Below are positions 18,966 through 26,727 of a DNA stretch of 64,000 bases, piece by piece; position 1 is the stretch's first letter; every line of letters begins with the position of its first letter. Below the pieces are notes generated by a model. The model did not search any database. It worked only from the letters and a program-made list of their open reading frames with translations, and had not been told where the DNA came from. The translations under genes were made by a program, and so were the position numbers. Location: NCBI RefSeq assembly GCF_900104965.1, contig NZ_LT629757.1, positions 2,914,001 to 2,978,000 on the forward strand, in the 5' to 3' direction. This DNA comes from Nocardioides scoriae (GTDB lineage: Bacteria > Actinomycetota > Actinomycetes > Propionibacteriales > Nocardioidaceae).

Positions 18966-19880
18966 GTGTCCCTGGAGCATGGGGAACGCCCGATCGAGGA
19001 GGGCGTCCGGACCGACCTGCGCGAGGCGCTCGACTACGGCACCTACCTCGACCTCGACCGCCTGCTGTCCGCCCAGCACCCGGTCAGCCGGCCCGAGCAC
19101 CCCGACGAGCTGCTCTTCATCGTCCAGCACCAGACCACCGAGCTGTGGTTCAAGCTGGTGCTCCACGAGCTGCGCGGCGTGCGCGCCCACCTCGACGCCG
19201 ACGACGTGGCCCGCGCCCGCAAGTCCCTGGCCCGGGTCAAGCACATCTTCCGCACGCTCACCGAGCAGTGGTCGGTGCTGGCGACCCTGACCCCCAGCGA
19301 GTACGTCGAGTTCCGCGACTTCCTCGGCCCCTCCTCGGGCTTCCAGTCCCACCAGTACCGCGCCGTGGAGTTCGTCCTCGGCAACAAGAACGCCGGCATG
19401 CTCCAGGTCTTCGACGGGCACCCCGAGGCCCGCGCCGTGCTGCAGGAGCTGCTCGAGAGCCCCACCGTGTACGACGCCCTGCTGGCCTTCCTGGCCCGCC
19501 ACGGCCACGACGTCCCCGCCGAGGTGCTCGACCGCGACGTCCGCCGGGCCTGGGTCGAGCGGCCCGAGCTGGTGCCGGTGCTCGCCACCCTCTACGAGGA
19601 CACCGCCACCCACTGGGAGGGCTACGCCATCTGCGAGGACCTCGTCGACCTCGAGGACGCCTTCCAGTTCTGGCGCTTCCGCCACCTGCGCACGGTGCAG
19701 CGCACCATCGGCTTCAAGACCGGCACCGGCGGCAGCTCCGGCGTGGGGTTCCTGCAGCGCGCGCTCGAGCTGACCTTCTTCCCCGAGCTGTACGCCGTCC
19801 GCACCGGCATCCGGGCCCCCGACCAGTCCCACCACCGCGCCCCCCACCGGCCCGACGACACCCCGAGGTACCACCCGTGA
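18966..19880 (+). CDS. kynA: Tryptophan 2,3-dioxygenase
   Basis: Haem enzyme that opens the indole ring of L-tryptophan to N-formylkynurenine, the first step of the kynurenine pathway. It has 304 residues. HQTTELWFKLVLHEL and SGFQSHQYRAVEFVLGNKN are the characteristic haem/substrate motifs, and FKTGTGGSSGVGFL near the C-terminus is the substrate loop. The GTG start has GAGGAGGG just upstream. Its stop overlaps the kynU start. No kynurenine formamidase gene is adjacent; it must lie elsewhere or be a promiscuous hydrolase. Confidence 0.95.
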   Translation: MSLEHGERPIEEGVRTDLREALDYGTYLDLDRLLSAQHPVSRPEHPDELLFIVQHQTTELWFKLVLHELRGVRAHLDADDVARARKSLARVKHIFRTLTEQWSVLATLTPSEYVEFRDFLGPSSGFQSHQYRAVEFVLGNKNAGMLQVFDGHPEARAVLQELLESPTVYDALLAFLARHGHDVPAEVLDRDVRRAWVERPELVPVLATLYEDTATHWEGYAICEDLVDLEDAFQFWRFRHLRTVQRTIGFKTGTGGSSGVGFLQRALELTFFPELYAVRTGIRAPDQSHHRAPHRPDDTPRYHP

Positions 19881-21136
19881 CCGCCACCCGCCCGGCCGTC
19901 CTCGACCTGCTCCCCGCCGAACTGGTCGCCGAGGCAGCCCGCCTCGACGCCGAGGACCCGCTGGCCGCACACCGCGAGCGCTTCGTGCTGCCCGAGGGCG
20001 TGGTGGCCTACCTCGACGGCAACTCGCTGGGCCGGCCGCTCAAGGCCACCCGCGACCGGCTGCCCGGGTTCGTGGAGCAGGAGTGGGGCGAGCGGCTGAT
20101 CCGGTCGTGGGACGAGCGCTGGATGGCCCGGCCCACCGAGCTCGGCGACCTCGTCGGCCGCGCGGCCCTCGGTGCGGCGCCCGGCCAGACGGTCGTGGCC
20201 GACTCCACCACCGTGCTGCTCTACAAGCTGGTGCGCGCCGCCGTCACCGCCCGGCCCGACCGCACCGTGATCGTGGCCGACACCGAGAACTTCCCGACCG
20301 ACCGCTACGTCGTGGACGCCGTCGCCCGCGAGACCGGCCGCGAGGTGCGCTGGATCTCGCCCGACCCGGCCACCGGCGTGCAGCCCGAGGAGGTGGCCGC
20401 CCACGTCGGCGCGGACACCGCGCTGGTGCTGCTGAGCCACGTCGCCTACAAGTCGGCCTTCGTCGCCGACCTGGCCGGCATCACCGCGGTCGCCCACGAC
20501 GCCGGCGCGCTGGTGCTGTGGGACCTGTCCCACTCCGCGGGTGCGGTCGAGCTCGCGCTCGACGACGCCGACGTCGACCTCGCGGTGGGCTGCTCCTACA
20601 AGTACCTCAACGGCGGCCCCGGCGCCCCCGCCTTCGCCTACGTCGCCTCGCGGCTCCACGACGAGCTCGTGCAGCCGATCGCCGGCTGGATGGGCCACGC
20701 GGACCCGTTCGCGATGGGCCCGTCGTACGCCCCGGCGGCCGGCGTGCGGCGCCTGGTCAGCGGCACCCCGCCGATCCTCGGGATGCTCCCGCTCCAGGAC
20801 ATGGCCGCGCTGGTCGAGCAGGTCGGGATGCCCGCGATCCGGGCCAAGTCGGTGCTGCTGACGGCGTACGTCCTGCGGGTCGCCGACGAGGCCCTGGCGT
20901 CCCACGGCGTCACCGTGGCCTCGCCCCGCGACCCGGCCGTCCGCGGCGGCCACGTCACCCTCGACCACCCCGCCATGCAGCAGGTCGTGGCCACGCTGTG
21001 GGAGCGCGGCGTGGTGCCCGACTTCCGCCACCCCAGCGGCCTGCGCGCCGGCATGTCACCGCTGTCGACCAGCTTCACCGAGGTCGCCGTCGCCCTGGCC
21101 CACGTCGTCGACTGCCTGCAGCCGACCGCCCCCTGA
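19877..21136 (+). CDS. kynU: Kynureninase
   Basis: PLP-dependent enzyme that cleaves kynurenine to anthranilate and alanine, 419 residues. The PLP lysine is K242 in CSYKYLNGGPGAPAF; LDGNSLGRPL near residues 46-55 and WDLSHSAGA with the PLP-binding Asp are also diagnostic. The GTG start overlaps the kynA stop (GTGA), giving a two-gene catabolic operon producing anthranilate. The stop codon lies inside the first unit of the repeat that follows. Confidence 0.95.
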   Translation: MTATRPAVLDLLPAELVAEAARLDAEDPLAAHRERFVLPEGVVAYLDGNSLGRPLKATRDRLPGFVEQEWGERLIRSWDERWMARPTELGDLVGRAALGAAPGQTVVADSTTVLLYKLVRAAVTARPDRTVIVADTENFPTDRYVVDAVARETGREVRWISPDPATGVQPEEVAAHVGADTALVLLSHVAYKSAFVADLAGITAVAHDAGALVLWDLSHSAGAVELALDDADVDLAVGCSYKYLNGGPGAPAFAYVASRLHDELVQPIAGWMGHADPFAMGPSYAPAAGVRRLVSGTPPILGMLPLQDMAALVEQVGMPAIRAKSVLLTAYVLRVADEALASHGVTVASPRDPAVRGGHVTLDHPAMQQVVATLWERGVVPDFRHPSGLRAGMSPLSTSFTEVAVALAHVVDCLQPTAP

Positions 21137-21266
21137 GGAGGTGGCGCCGCCCTTCCGGTCCCTGAGGAGGTGGCGCAGCAACCGCCCTCGGTCCCTGAGG
21201 AGGTTGCGCAGCAGCGGACCTGCCCTCGGTCCCTGAGGAGGTTGCGCAGCAACCGTCTCGAAGGGC
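21131..21266. repeat. Four copies of a GGTCCCTGAGGAGGTTGCG-type repeat
   Basis: CCCTGAGGAGG begins at 21131, 21160, 21193 and 21231. Copies 2-4 continue as TTGCGCAGCA or TGGCGCAGCA, and the last continues into ACCGTCTCGAAGGGCC. GGTTGCGCAGCAACC in the last copy is a small hairpin. The cluster lies between convergent kynU and the VOC gene and looks like an intergenic repeat family dispersed in the genome; a terminator role is possible. Confidence 0.85.
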
Positions 21267-21629
21267 CTAGGACACGCAGAGGCAGAACGGGTGGCCGGCC
21301 GGGTCGAGGAAGACCCGGAACGTCGTGCCCGGCTGCGTCTCGTGCTTGGTGGCCCCGAGCTCGACGACCGCCTTCTCGGCCTCGTCGAGGTCGTCCACGT
21401 TGACGTCGAGGTGGAACTGCTGGGGCCGTTCCTGCCCGGGCCACTGCGGCGCGGCGTACTCCTCGACGCGCTGGAAGCAGAACATCTGCCCGTAGTCGGC
21501 CTTGATCTCCGCCCAGCTGCCGTCGTCGTCGACCTCGACCGTCCAGTCGAGCAGGGCGCCGTAGAACTCCGCGAGCACGCGCGGGTCGGGGCAGTCGAGG
21601 ACGGCGACGGGGAACTGGGCGATGGCCAT
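21267..21629 (-). CDS. VOC (glyoxalase/bleomycin-resistance) family protein
   Basis: 120-residue single-chain vicinal-oxygen-chelate protein: two beta-alpha-beta-beta-beta modules beginning with VAVLDCPDPRVLAEFYGALLDW and FHLDVNVDDLDEAEKAVVELGA. Actinobacteria carry many such proteins with unknown ligands; binding or isomerising small molecules is possible. The C-terminal DPAGHPFCLC is conserved in the family. Confidence 0.82.
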   Translation of the reverse strand: MAIAQFPVAVLDCPDPRVLAEFYGALLDWTVEVDDDGSWAEIKADYGQMFCFQRVEEYAAPQWPGQERPQQFHLDVNVDDLDEAEKAVVELGATKHETQPGTTFRVFLDPAGHPFCLCVS

Positions 21630-21688
21630 CCGCCCACGCTAGACCCGCCCGCGCGCCCCCGGAAGCACCTGCCGTGGGTCGCTCCGGT

Positions 21689-21779
21689 CTCGCAGACGCG
21701 CGGACACAAGTCCGGGCCGAGCCCCGTTGCGTCCCGTTCTGCCCCCCACGAGGAGGACTTGTGTCCGCGCGTCTGCGAG
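21689..21779. repeat. Perfect 25-bp inverted repeat around a 41-nt loop
   Basis: The left arm (21689-21713, beginning CTCGCAGACGCGCGGACAC) is exactly complementary to the right arm (21755-21779), with a loop at 21714-21754. The 91-bp unit fills the gap between the VOC and PfpI-family genes. Perfect arms of this length suggest a MITE-like or REPIN-like unit rather than a simple terminator. Confidence 0.9.
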
Positions 21780-21790
21780 GTGCGGGCCGG

Positions 21791-22387
21791 TCAGGACCCG
21801 CTGGCGGGGGTACGCCGCTCGGTCCAGACGTAGTCGATCTGGCGGGCGGTGGCCTCGGCCAGCGACCGGTCGGCGAGGCGCTCGACGAGGTGGAGGGTCA
21901 TGGCGATCCCCGAGCTGATGCCGCCGGAGGTGACCAGGGAGCCGCTGTCGACCCAGCGGACGTCGTCGCGGACCTCGGCGCCGCGGGAGGCCAGCAGGTC
22001 GACGTCCTCCCAGTGGGTGGTGACCGGTCGGTCGCCGACCAGGCCGGTGCGGTGCAGGAAGAAGGAGCCCGTGCAGACCGAGGCCAGCACCTCGGAGCGG
22101 GCGGCCAGCTCGCGGACCGCGTCGTCGGGGGTCGCGGCCTCGAGGTCGATCGCCCCGGGCACCACCAGCAGGTCGAGCCGGCCGGCGTCGGCCACCGAGG
22201 TGGTGGGCAGGACCCGCAGCCCGCCGTACAGCTCGACCTCGCGCTCGCCCACCACCAGCACCTCGAACGGCGCCGCCCCACCGCGCCGCTCCGCCAGCCG
22301 GTTGGCGGTCAGCAGCACCTCCAGCGGGCCGACCAGGTCCATGCCGTCGCAGCCGTCGAAGGCCAGCAGTCCGCAGCGGGTCGTCAT
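21791..22387 (-). CDS. DJ-1/PfpI family protein, isonitrile-hydratase-like
   Basis: 198-residue glutamine-amidotransferase-like protein. The nucleophile elbow with its Cys is in VLASVCTGSFFLHRTGL, and the start LLAFDGCDGMDLVGPLEVL is typical of the PfpI/ThiJ group that includes isonitrile hydratase and the N-terminal half of GATase-AraC regulators. No AraC domain follows, so it is probably an enzyme. Substrate unknown. Confidence 0.82.
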   Translation of the reverse strand: MTTRCGLLAFDGCDGMDLVGPLEVLLTANRLAERRGGAAPFEVLVVGEREVELYGGLRVLPTTSVADAGRLDLLVVPGAIDLEAATPDDAVRELAARSEVLASVCTGSFFLHRTGLVGDRPVTTHWEDVDLLASRGAEVRDDVRWVDSGSLVTSGGISSGIAMTLHLVERLADRSLAEATARQIDYVWTERRTPASGS

Positions 22388-22435
22388 GCCGGGATCCTAG
22401 GAGGCGCCGCCCGGACGCGTGCCGCCCCGGGAAGC

Positions 22436-22470
22436 AGCCAGGCCCCCGACCATCGGTCGGGGGCCTGGCT
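22436..22470 (-). terminator. 16-bp hairpin, likely native tRNA-Leu terminator
   Basis: Arms AGCCAGGCCCCCGACC and GGTCGGGGGCCTGGCT pair perfectly around a 3-nt loop. Read leftwards it begins six bases after the CCA of the tRNA-Leu 3' fragment at 22476-22494, the position expected for that tRNA's own terminator. Confidence 0.7.
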
Positions 22471-22475
22471 GGTGG

Positions 22476-22494
22476 TGGTGCGCGAGGGGGGAGT
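22476..22494 (-). other. tRNA-Leu 3'-end fragment, probable attachment site of the island
   Basis: On the minus strand this reads ACTCCCCCCTCGCGCACCA, identical to the end of a typical actinobacterial tRNA-Leu: the T-arm 3' side, acceptor strand and CCA. To the right (upstream of the fragment) the similarity stops abruptly and no D-arm or anticodon arm follows. This is what remains when an element integrates into a tRNA 3' end and displaces it. Everything to the right is accessory in character. The intact tRNA is not in this window. Confidence 0.6.
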
Positions 22495-22633
22495 AGTGCA
22501 CCGAGCGGTGGGGTTTTCCCCATCTGAGGGGTTCAAGGACCCGTGCGGGGCGCGGCCACCGAGGCCCGCGCAGCGGCGCCATCAGCGTCGACACGCCAGA
22601 CGCTGCGCGTTGCTTCGGATCGTCCCGGGGGCA

Positions 22634-23089
22634 TCACACCTGGTCGTTGAACAGCCCGTCCAGCTCGCCGACGAGGTTGCTGAGCACGTCAAGGATGCGC
22701 GGGTCGGACGCCGTCGCGTACGCGGCGACGGCTCGCGCGTGCTGCCACGCCTCCCTGGCCCTGGTGCGCTGCTGCACCGGGTCGATCGCTGATGCGCCGG
22801 GACCCTCCTGGTCGCCGCGACCGAAGGCAGCGACATCGGACCGAGCTTGGCGAAGCAGCTTGTCGTAGTGAACGACCGCCCCCTGCGCCTGCTTGTACTC
22901 CCGGTCAGCGACCTTCTTGCACGTGTCCGAGCAGTACTCGCGAGGTCGCCCACGCTCGGTACTGCGCTGGAACTGCTCCCGGCACGCCGGGCGTGCACAC
23001 CGGTCCCAGAGCTCGTTCACCTGGCCCGCACCGTCGAAGGTCTCGCGATCGCGGGTCGCCTCTTCGGGCCGCGCGCTCACTGTTCGCAC
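22634..23089 (-). CDS. Zinc-finger-like hypothetical protein
   Basis: About 151 residues from a GTG at 23089 (an alternative GTG lies four codons in). The N-terminal third holds a probable Cys4 zinc-binding module, CARPACREQF followed by REYCSDTCKK, similar to the CGNR/sporozoite-like fingers of plant-type regulators. The rest is helical (KQAQGAVVHYDKLLRQARSD) and could be coiled-coil. It is the first gene inside the island. Function unknown; DNA or RNA binding is possible. Confidence 0.65.
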   Translation of the reverse strand: MRTVSARPEEATRDRETFDGAGQVNELWDRCARPACREQFQRSTERGRPREYCSDTCKKVADREYKQAQGAVVHYDKLLRQARSDVAAFGRGDQEGPGASAIDPVQQRTRAREAWQHARAVAAYATASDPRILDVLSNLVGELDGLFNDQV

Positions 23090-23435
23090 AATCCGCGCGC
23101 AAATGAGGGAGTCACGACCCGATCCTCGCGGACCGTCGCTACGAGACTCGATTCAACACGCTCACAGCCGTCGTCAATAATCGCGCGCAAATCAGATTCA
23201 GGTCAGATTGCATGCAGAAATAGGCCGCAGCCACGGGCGTGGCGCGACTTTGTCGAATGCCGGTCGGTGTACCTCTGAAGACAAGGGCTCGCCGAGTCCT
23301 TGAAAAGGGCGAACGCCCGGCCTGCAAGCCGGGCGTTCGAGTGCACGAGACGGTGGTCGTCTCACGCGATGTTGTCTCCGAATGACACCACCGATCTCGT
23401 GCCTCATGCAAGGAGGCTCGAGGAGGTGAACACAC
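23090..23435. other. Intergenic region, direct CGCGCGCAAAT repeats
   Basis: No gene is supported here. CGCGCGCAAAT occurs at 23094-23104 and again at 23182-23192, and CAGATT is repeated shortly after the second copy. The region separates the leftward zinc-finger gene from rightward small genes and probably holds both promoters. The hairpin at 23310-23339 is listed separately. Confidence 0.4.
23310..23339 (+). terminator. 12-bp hairpin before the 46-aa gene
   Basis: Arms CGAACGCCCGGC and GCCGGGCGTTCG enclose CTGCAA. It lies about 100 bp before the 46-residue gene at 23436 with no upstream rightward gene, so it may be a leader hairpin (attenuator-like or stabilising) rather than a terminator. 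Confidence 0.4.
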
Positions 23436-23576
23436 ATGGTGAACAAGCGTCAGACCAGCGCGCGTGCTGCACGCGCCGCAAGCAGGGCTCTGCGAAGCCG
23501 GTCCTCGTCGAAGGCCGCGCGCACCGCAGCAGCATCCGCTCTGTCGCAAACGCCGAAGCGGCCCAAGCGCCGCTGA
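23436..23576 (+). CDS. Small basic protein, 46 aa
   Basis: Reads MVNKRQTSARAARAASRALR at the start and ends in QTPKRPKRR. It is composed almost only of Ala, Arg, Lys, Ser and Thr, and strongly positive, like short histone-H1-tail or nucleoid-binding peptides. GAGGAGG lies about nine bases upstream of the ATG, and a strong terminator begins four bases after the stop, which supports a real gene. No homologue is recognised. It directly precedes the YegP-like gene. Confidence 0.65.
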   Translation: MVNKRQTSARAARAASRALRSRSSSKAARTAAASALSQTPKRPKRR

Positions 23577-23580
23577 AGCA

Positions 23581-23610
23581 GCCCGGGTGGGCGACCTCGC
23601 CCACCCGGGC
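23581..23610 (+). terminator. 14-bp perfect hairpin after the small basic protein gene
   Basis: Arms GCCCGGGTGGGCGA and TCGCCCACCCGGGC with a 2-nt loop start four bases after the stop at 23576. Position and strength fit a terminator; the YegP-like gene then needs its own promoter or read-through. Confidence 0.75.
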
Positions 23611-23664
23611 GTAGCGGTCGTCAATCGGCGTTCCGCTCCACTGTGGAGTCAGTAGGAGAAGCAC

Positions 23665-23979
23665 ATGCGTTTTCACGTAGGCAATGACACGGGAGGCCAC
23701 CCCAGTTGGTGGCTCTACGCCGCGAACAACAGGTTGGTGGCCTGGGCTGGCGAGTCGTTCTCAACGATCTCGAACGCTCGGCGGGCCGCTGAGGCCTTCA
23801 AGGCCGGCGCGAAGAGCGCCCGATACGAGATCTACTCGGATGCCGGTGGCCGATACCGGTGGCGTGCGTGGCGGTCTTCGGACAAGGTCGCTTCTTCGGG
23901 CGAGGCGTTCTCGAACGAGCAGTCCGCGCGTCGGGCGTCCGAGAACGTCCGAGACCACGCGGGAGGTGCCGACCTCTAG
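23665..23979 (+). CDS. YegP/UPF0339 (DUF1508) protein with two repeats
   Basis: 104 residues made of two DUF1508 units: WWLYAANNRLVAWAGESF followed by ISNARRAAEAFKAGA, and YRWRAWRSSDKVASSGEAF followed by NEQSARRASENVRDHA. Each unit forms a small beta sheet and helix. The family is widespread and of unknown function. AGGAGAAG precedes the ATG, and a terminator follows directly. Confidence 0.82.
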   Translation: MRFHVGNDTGGHPSWWLYAANNRLVAWAGESFSTISNARRAAEAFKAGAKSARYEIYSDAGGRYRWRAWRSSDKVASSGEAFSNEQSARRASENVRDHAGGADL

Positions 23980-23985
23980 CTCGCT

Positions 23986-24023
23986 AGGGCTCCCGGTGCG
24001 CTGCACGGCGCGCCGGGAGCCCT
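23986..24023 (+). terminator. 11-bp hairpin after the YegP-like gene
   Basis: Arms AGGGCTCCCGG and CCGGGAGCCCT enclose 16 nt, beginning seven bases after the stop. It separates this gene from the convergent PLD-like gene. Confidence 0.65.
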
Positions 24024-24119
24024 GGGCACCACCTCAGCGGTCCGCCTGAGCGGCGCCTTCTGGCAGCGATGCTGGGACCGTTCGACAGCTTCGAGGGTCC
24101 GGCCGTCCCAACGCGGTGC

Positions 24120-24965
24120 CTAGCAGGGGTCGGCGTCGTCGTTGAGACCGTCGCCGAACAGAAAGTCGAAGTCGCGCTCGCTCATGTACTCGGCGATGGC
24201 TGCGTCGTCGTACTCGACCGGCACGAGCTCTGGTTGCGAGTCGTCGCTGGGTGAGCGCAGCGGCTCGGACATCTCGACCAGTTGCAGCAGCCACCCCCGT
24301 GCCGCCTTCAGCAGCTCGGGGTCAGCGGTCCACATCCCCATCTCGAGGCTCTTGCGTGAAGCCTGCGTGAAGTTCGCCGACCCCACCCACAAGCGCTCGG
24401 GGACGAAGTACAACGTGTCGACCACATGCCCACTGGGGTGCTCATCGGTCCACCCCATCCGCCCTAGCAGCAGCATCTTCGCGTGGACGATCGGGACCAG
24501 CCGATTGCCGACGCGACGGAAGCCCAGTTCGCGCACGCCCCCGATCTCGCCCTCGTCGTCGGGCAGCGTCGAGAACGGCCCGACCACGGATGCCTGGCCG
24601 TCGACCCTGGGCGCGAGCTCTTCAAGCTCGGGATACGCACGCTGGGCGATACCGGTCCGCTCGGCAAGCGCCTCAAGTAACCCAAACTCCGACTGCTGGT
24701 ACTTGCGGGCCTGCTGCTTGGTGATCACGACGCACGCGTTCGCCATCTGACCCAGGACCTCGATGAGCTCGGGATCGTCCATCCACATGGCGCACCCGAG
24801 TACACCTGGACCCCAGCTGCGTTCCGTACGGCGAACGGACGCTGCCTCGCGCAACGGCCCGACGAGTGCGTCGAGCACGTTGGTGCCGAACACCGCGTCG
24901 CCATCGCCAGGGCGGCTGACCAGCCGGTCGAACCCAGCGCCAAACCCGGGCGGCTGCGTCGTCAT
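24120..24965 (-). CDS. Phospholipase D-like domain protein
   Basis: 281 residues from the ATG at 24965. A degenerate HKD motif is visible: HAKMLLLGRMG (161-171), then LWVGSANFTQASRKSLEMGMW (192-212), the usual Gly-Ser-Ala-Asn block of PLD nucleases and lipases. Only one HKD half is clear, so it would act as a dimer. PLD-like proteins in islands are often nucleases of defence or mobility modules, but no helicase partner is present. Function uncertain. Confidence 0.75.
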   Translation of the reverse strand: MTTQPPGFGAGFDRLVSRPGDGDAVFGTNVLDALVGPLREAASVRRTERSWGPGVLGCAMWMDDPELIEVLGQMANACVVITKQQARKYQQSEFGLLEALAERTGIAQRAYPELEELAPRVDGQASVVGPFSTLPDDEGEIGGVRELGFRRVGNRLVPIVHAKMLLLGRMGWTDEHPSGHVVDTLYFVPERLWVGSANFTQASRKSLEMGMWTADPELLKAARGWLLQLVEMSEPLRSPSDDSQPELVPVEYDDAAIAEYMSERDFDFLFGDGLNDDADPC

Positions 24966-25506
24966 CGACGGATCATCGCACCCGGTCGCCCTCACGATCG
25001 GCCATCGCATCTGTGCGGCCTCGCGTGTAGGTGTCAGCCAGCCGACTGCATGAGTGGTGTCGGACGAGGCGACCGGCGACCGAGTCGGTGTGTCGATTGC
25101 GGCGCCATCTTCACCGCCGTTACAGTTCTTGTGGCCCGTCGAGAGGCGGCCATCCAGATGGAGTGTCCGGAGACTGCGTTGTAGCCTCCGCTCACCCTGT
25201 GACTTCGGTCACCCAAGGCCTCCCTGTTGGCGCAGGGAGGCCTTCTTGGTTCGCACTCCATCGGACTAAGGTCACAAATCGGCACCTAGGGCGGCATCGG
25301 CGTGCCGCTATCTCGCGCCCAAGGCTTGCCCGCCTGATTACACCCATGGGATTCTTGGCGTGCTTCACCGACCAAAACTCACGCAAGCCTGGCGCCAACC
25401 GGGCGAGTTCGGCCGATGGGCAGTCCATCTGGAAGGTCGCCCGTCTGGGTCAGCCACGACCCGGAAGACCCGGCGGGCGGCCGCATACCGAAATGAGGTG
25501 CGGCCC
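24966..25506. other. Intergenic region with an orphan terminator
   Basis: No convincing gene on either strand. A strong rightward hairpin (25215-25244) ends something transcribed from within 24970-25210, although that stretch has no coding-like frame; a small RNA is possible. GTGACTTCGGTCAC just before it is another short hairpin. Confidence 0.4.
25215..25244 (+). terminator. 12-bp hairpin, AAGGCCTCCCTG/CAGGGAGGCCTT
   Basis: Perfect stem with TTGGCG loop, followed by CTTGGTT, the most T-rich tail of any hairpin in the window. No rightward gene precedes it within 240 bp. Confidence 0.7.
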
Positions 25507-26301
25507 ATGGCCCACATCCGCAGTAGCAGGCACCATCGCCTCGCCCGCTTGGCTACGGCCATGCTGGCGGCGCTCTTTCTTGTCGTCCTCGGCGGCGTGA
25601 GGGCCGAAGCAGACGACGGTCACCAGTATCAGGTGGCGTTCACCGACATCGGCATCTACCCGCGGGTCGCACCGTCAATGGACGCAGAGCGCGCCGGCGA
25701 CGTCCTCGCCGACGGATCCTGGGTCAGCATCGCGTGCGAACTGGAGGGAACACCTACCTCCAACGGGTACCAGACCAGCACCGTGTGGGAACGGCTGACG
25801 GACGGTACCTACCTCCCGAACGCGTTCACCGACACCCACGTCGACGGGTACACCCCGGGAATCCCGACCTGTGATGCCTCGACGCCCGGTGCTGCGCCCG
25901 CGGAGCCCAGCACCGAGTCGCCCGTGACGTACGAAGGCACCCCCATCCCCAACAGTGGCAGCGTTGCCTACGCGCTGTACGACCACTATCTGTGGGAAGA
26001 CGGGTCACCGGTGGTCGTGGACTTCTCGTACTTCGCCGACAACGAAGCGCTGATGGCGTGGGCAGAAATGTTGCCGGTAGGCGACTACGGCACTTACAGC
26101 GGTGCCAACGGGGCAACTGACCTCTACTGGGCTCTCGGGGCGTTCTCGGTGACGCGCACGTCGGAGCACTGCTACGCCATCAAGGACCACTACGACTTCA
26201 GACCCGACAAGCTCACCAACGCGCCGTTCTTCGTCTTCTGGGGCTACCAGATCAGCGGGGCGAGTGAGTTCGAGGTGCGTTCCTCGGGCTGCGTGAGCTG
26301 A
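25507..26301 (+). CDS. Secreted hypothetical protein with SH3-like N-terminal region
   Basis: 264 residues. The signal peptide spans residues 1-36 (RLATAMLAALFLVVLGGVRAEA). The mature part starts with VAFTDIGIYPRVAPSMDAERAG and ends its first module at cysteine GIPTC, resembling bacterial SH3 domains that bind wall or mediate targeting. A Pro/Thr/Ser linker follows, then an unrecognised about 120-residue domain with two cysteines. GAGGTG is placed seven bases before the ATG. No enzymatic motif is visible. Confidence 0.68.
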   Translation: MAHIRSSRHHRLARLATAMLAALFLVVLGGVRAEADDGHQYQVAFTDIGIYPRVAPSMDAERAGDVLADGSWVSIACELEGTPTSNGYQTSTVWERLTDGTYLPNAFTDTHVDGYTPGIPTCDASTPGAAPAEPSTESPVTYEGTPIPNSGSVAYALYDHYLWEDGSPVVVDFSYFADNEALMAWAEMLPVGDYGTYSGANGATDLYWALGAFSVTRTSEHCYAIKDHYDFRPDKLTNAPFFVFWGYQISGASEFEVRSSGCVS

Positions 26302-26559
26302 CAGTTCACGAACGAACGCCGGTCGAACTACCTAGCGGTACGGCGTGCCGGTACAGGCTTACTCGGCTCCGACTCTGGGTCGTCGCAAGACGCCACCAGG
26401 GTCCGAGTCGGGTGGCTGCGTAGGCGAGTGGCCGGGCGCGGTGTCGCGGTCGTGAGGGCTCGAAGTCGGATTATCGGCACCGCTTCACACCGGGACCGCT
26501 GAGTTCCTTCTTCAGCCCGCGTCACGAAAGCTGTCAGACCCGCCAGACACCATGGCGGC

Positions 26560-26727
26560 ATGGCGTCCTTCATCACCGGAACCCACCACTGCCCCGACTG
26601 CGGCGAACCCCACCAGGGAGCGCGGTCGTTCGAGGAGCACACCGGGGGTGTCCAGGTCGACTGGTGCGCCTTCCGCTGCGCATCCGGCCACGAGTGGGCA
26701 CGTCCCGGCAGGCAGGCAGTGAATTAG
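26560..26727 (+). CDS. Small zinc-ribbon-like protein, 55 aa
   Basis: Starts MASFITGTHHCPDCGEPHQG and later has WCAFRCASGHEW, giving a CxxC...CxxxC arrangement typical of tiny zinc ribbons. Codon third positions are GC-rich. No good ribosome-binding site precedes the ATG, so the start is uncertain. Function unknown. Confidence 0.42.
   Translation: MASFITGTHHCPDCGEPHQGARSFEEHTGGVQVDWCAFRCASGHEWARPGRQAVN

Noticed and set aside
21131-21266. CRISPR-like array
   Set aside because: Unit spacing is irregular and the intervals are repeat remnants, not unique spacers; no cas genes nearby.
22500-22640. Possible tRNA or tmRNA near GGGGTTTTCCCC and GGGGTTCAAGGACCC
   Set aside because: No cloverleaf could be built: the apparent T-arm has only 3-4 pairs and there is no acceptor stem or anticodon arm.
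24034-24294. Minus-strand 86-codon frame over the end of the PLD gene
   Set aside because: It lies in another frame of the PLD-like gene and gives an Arg-rich product without support.
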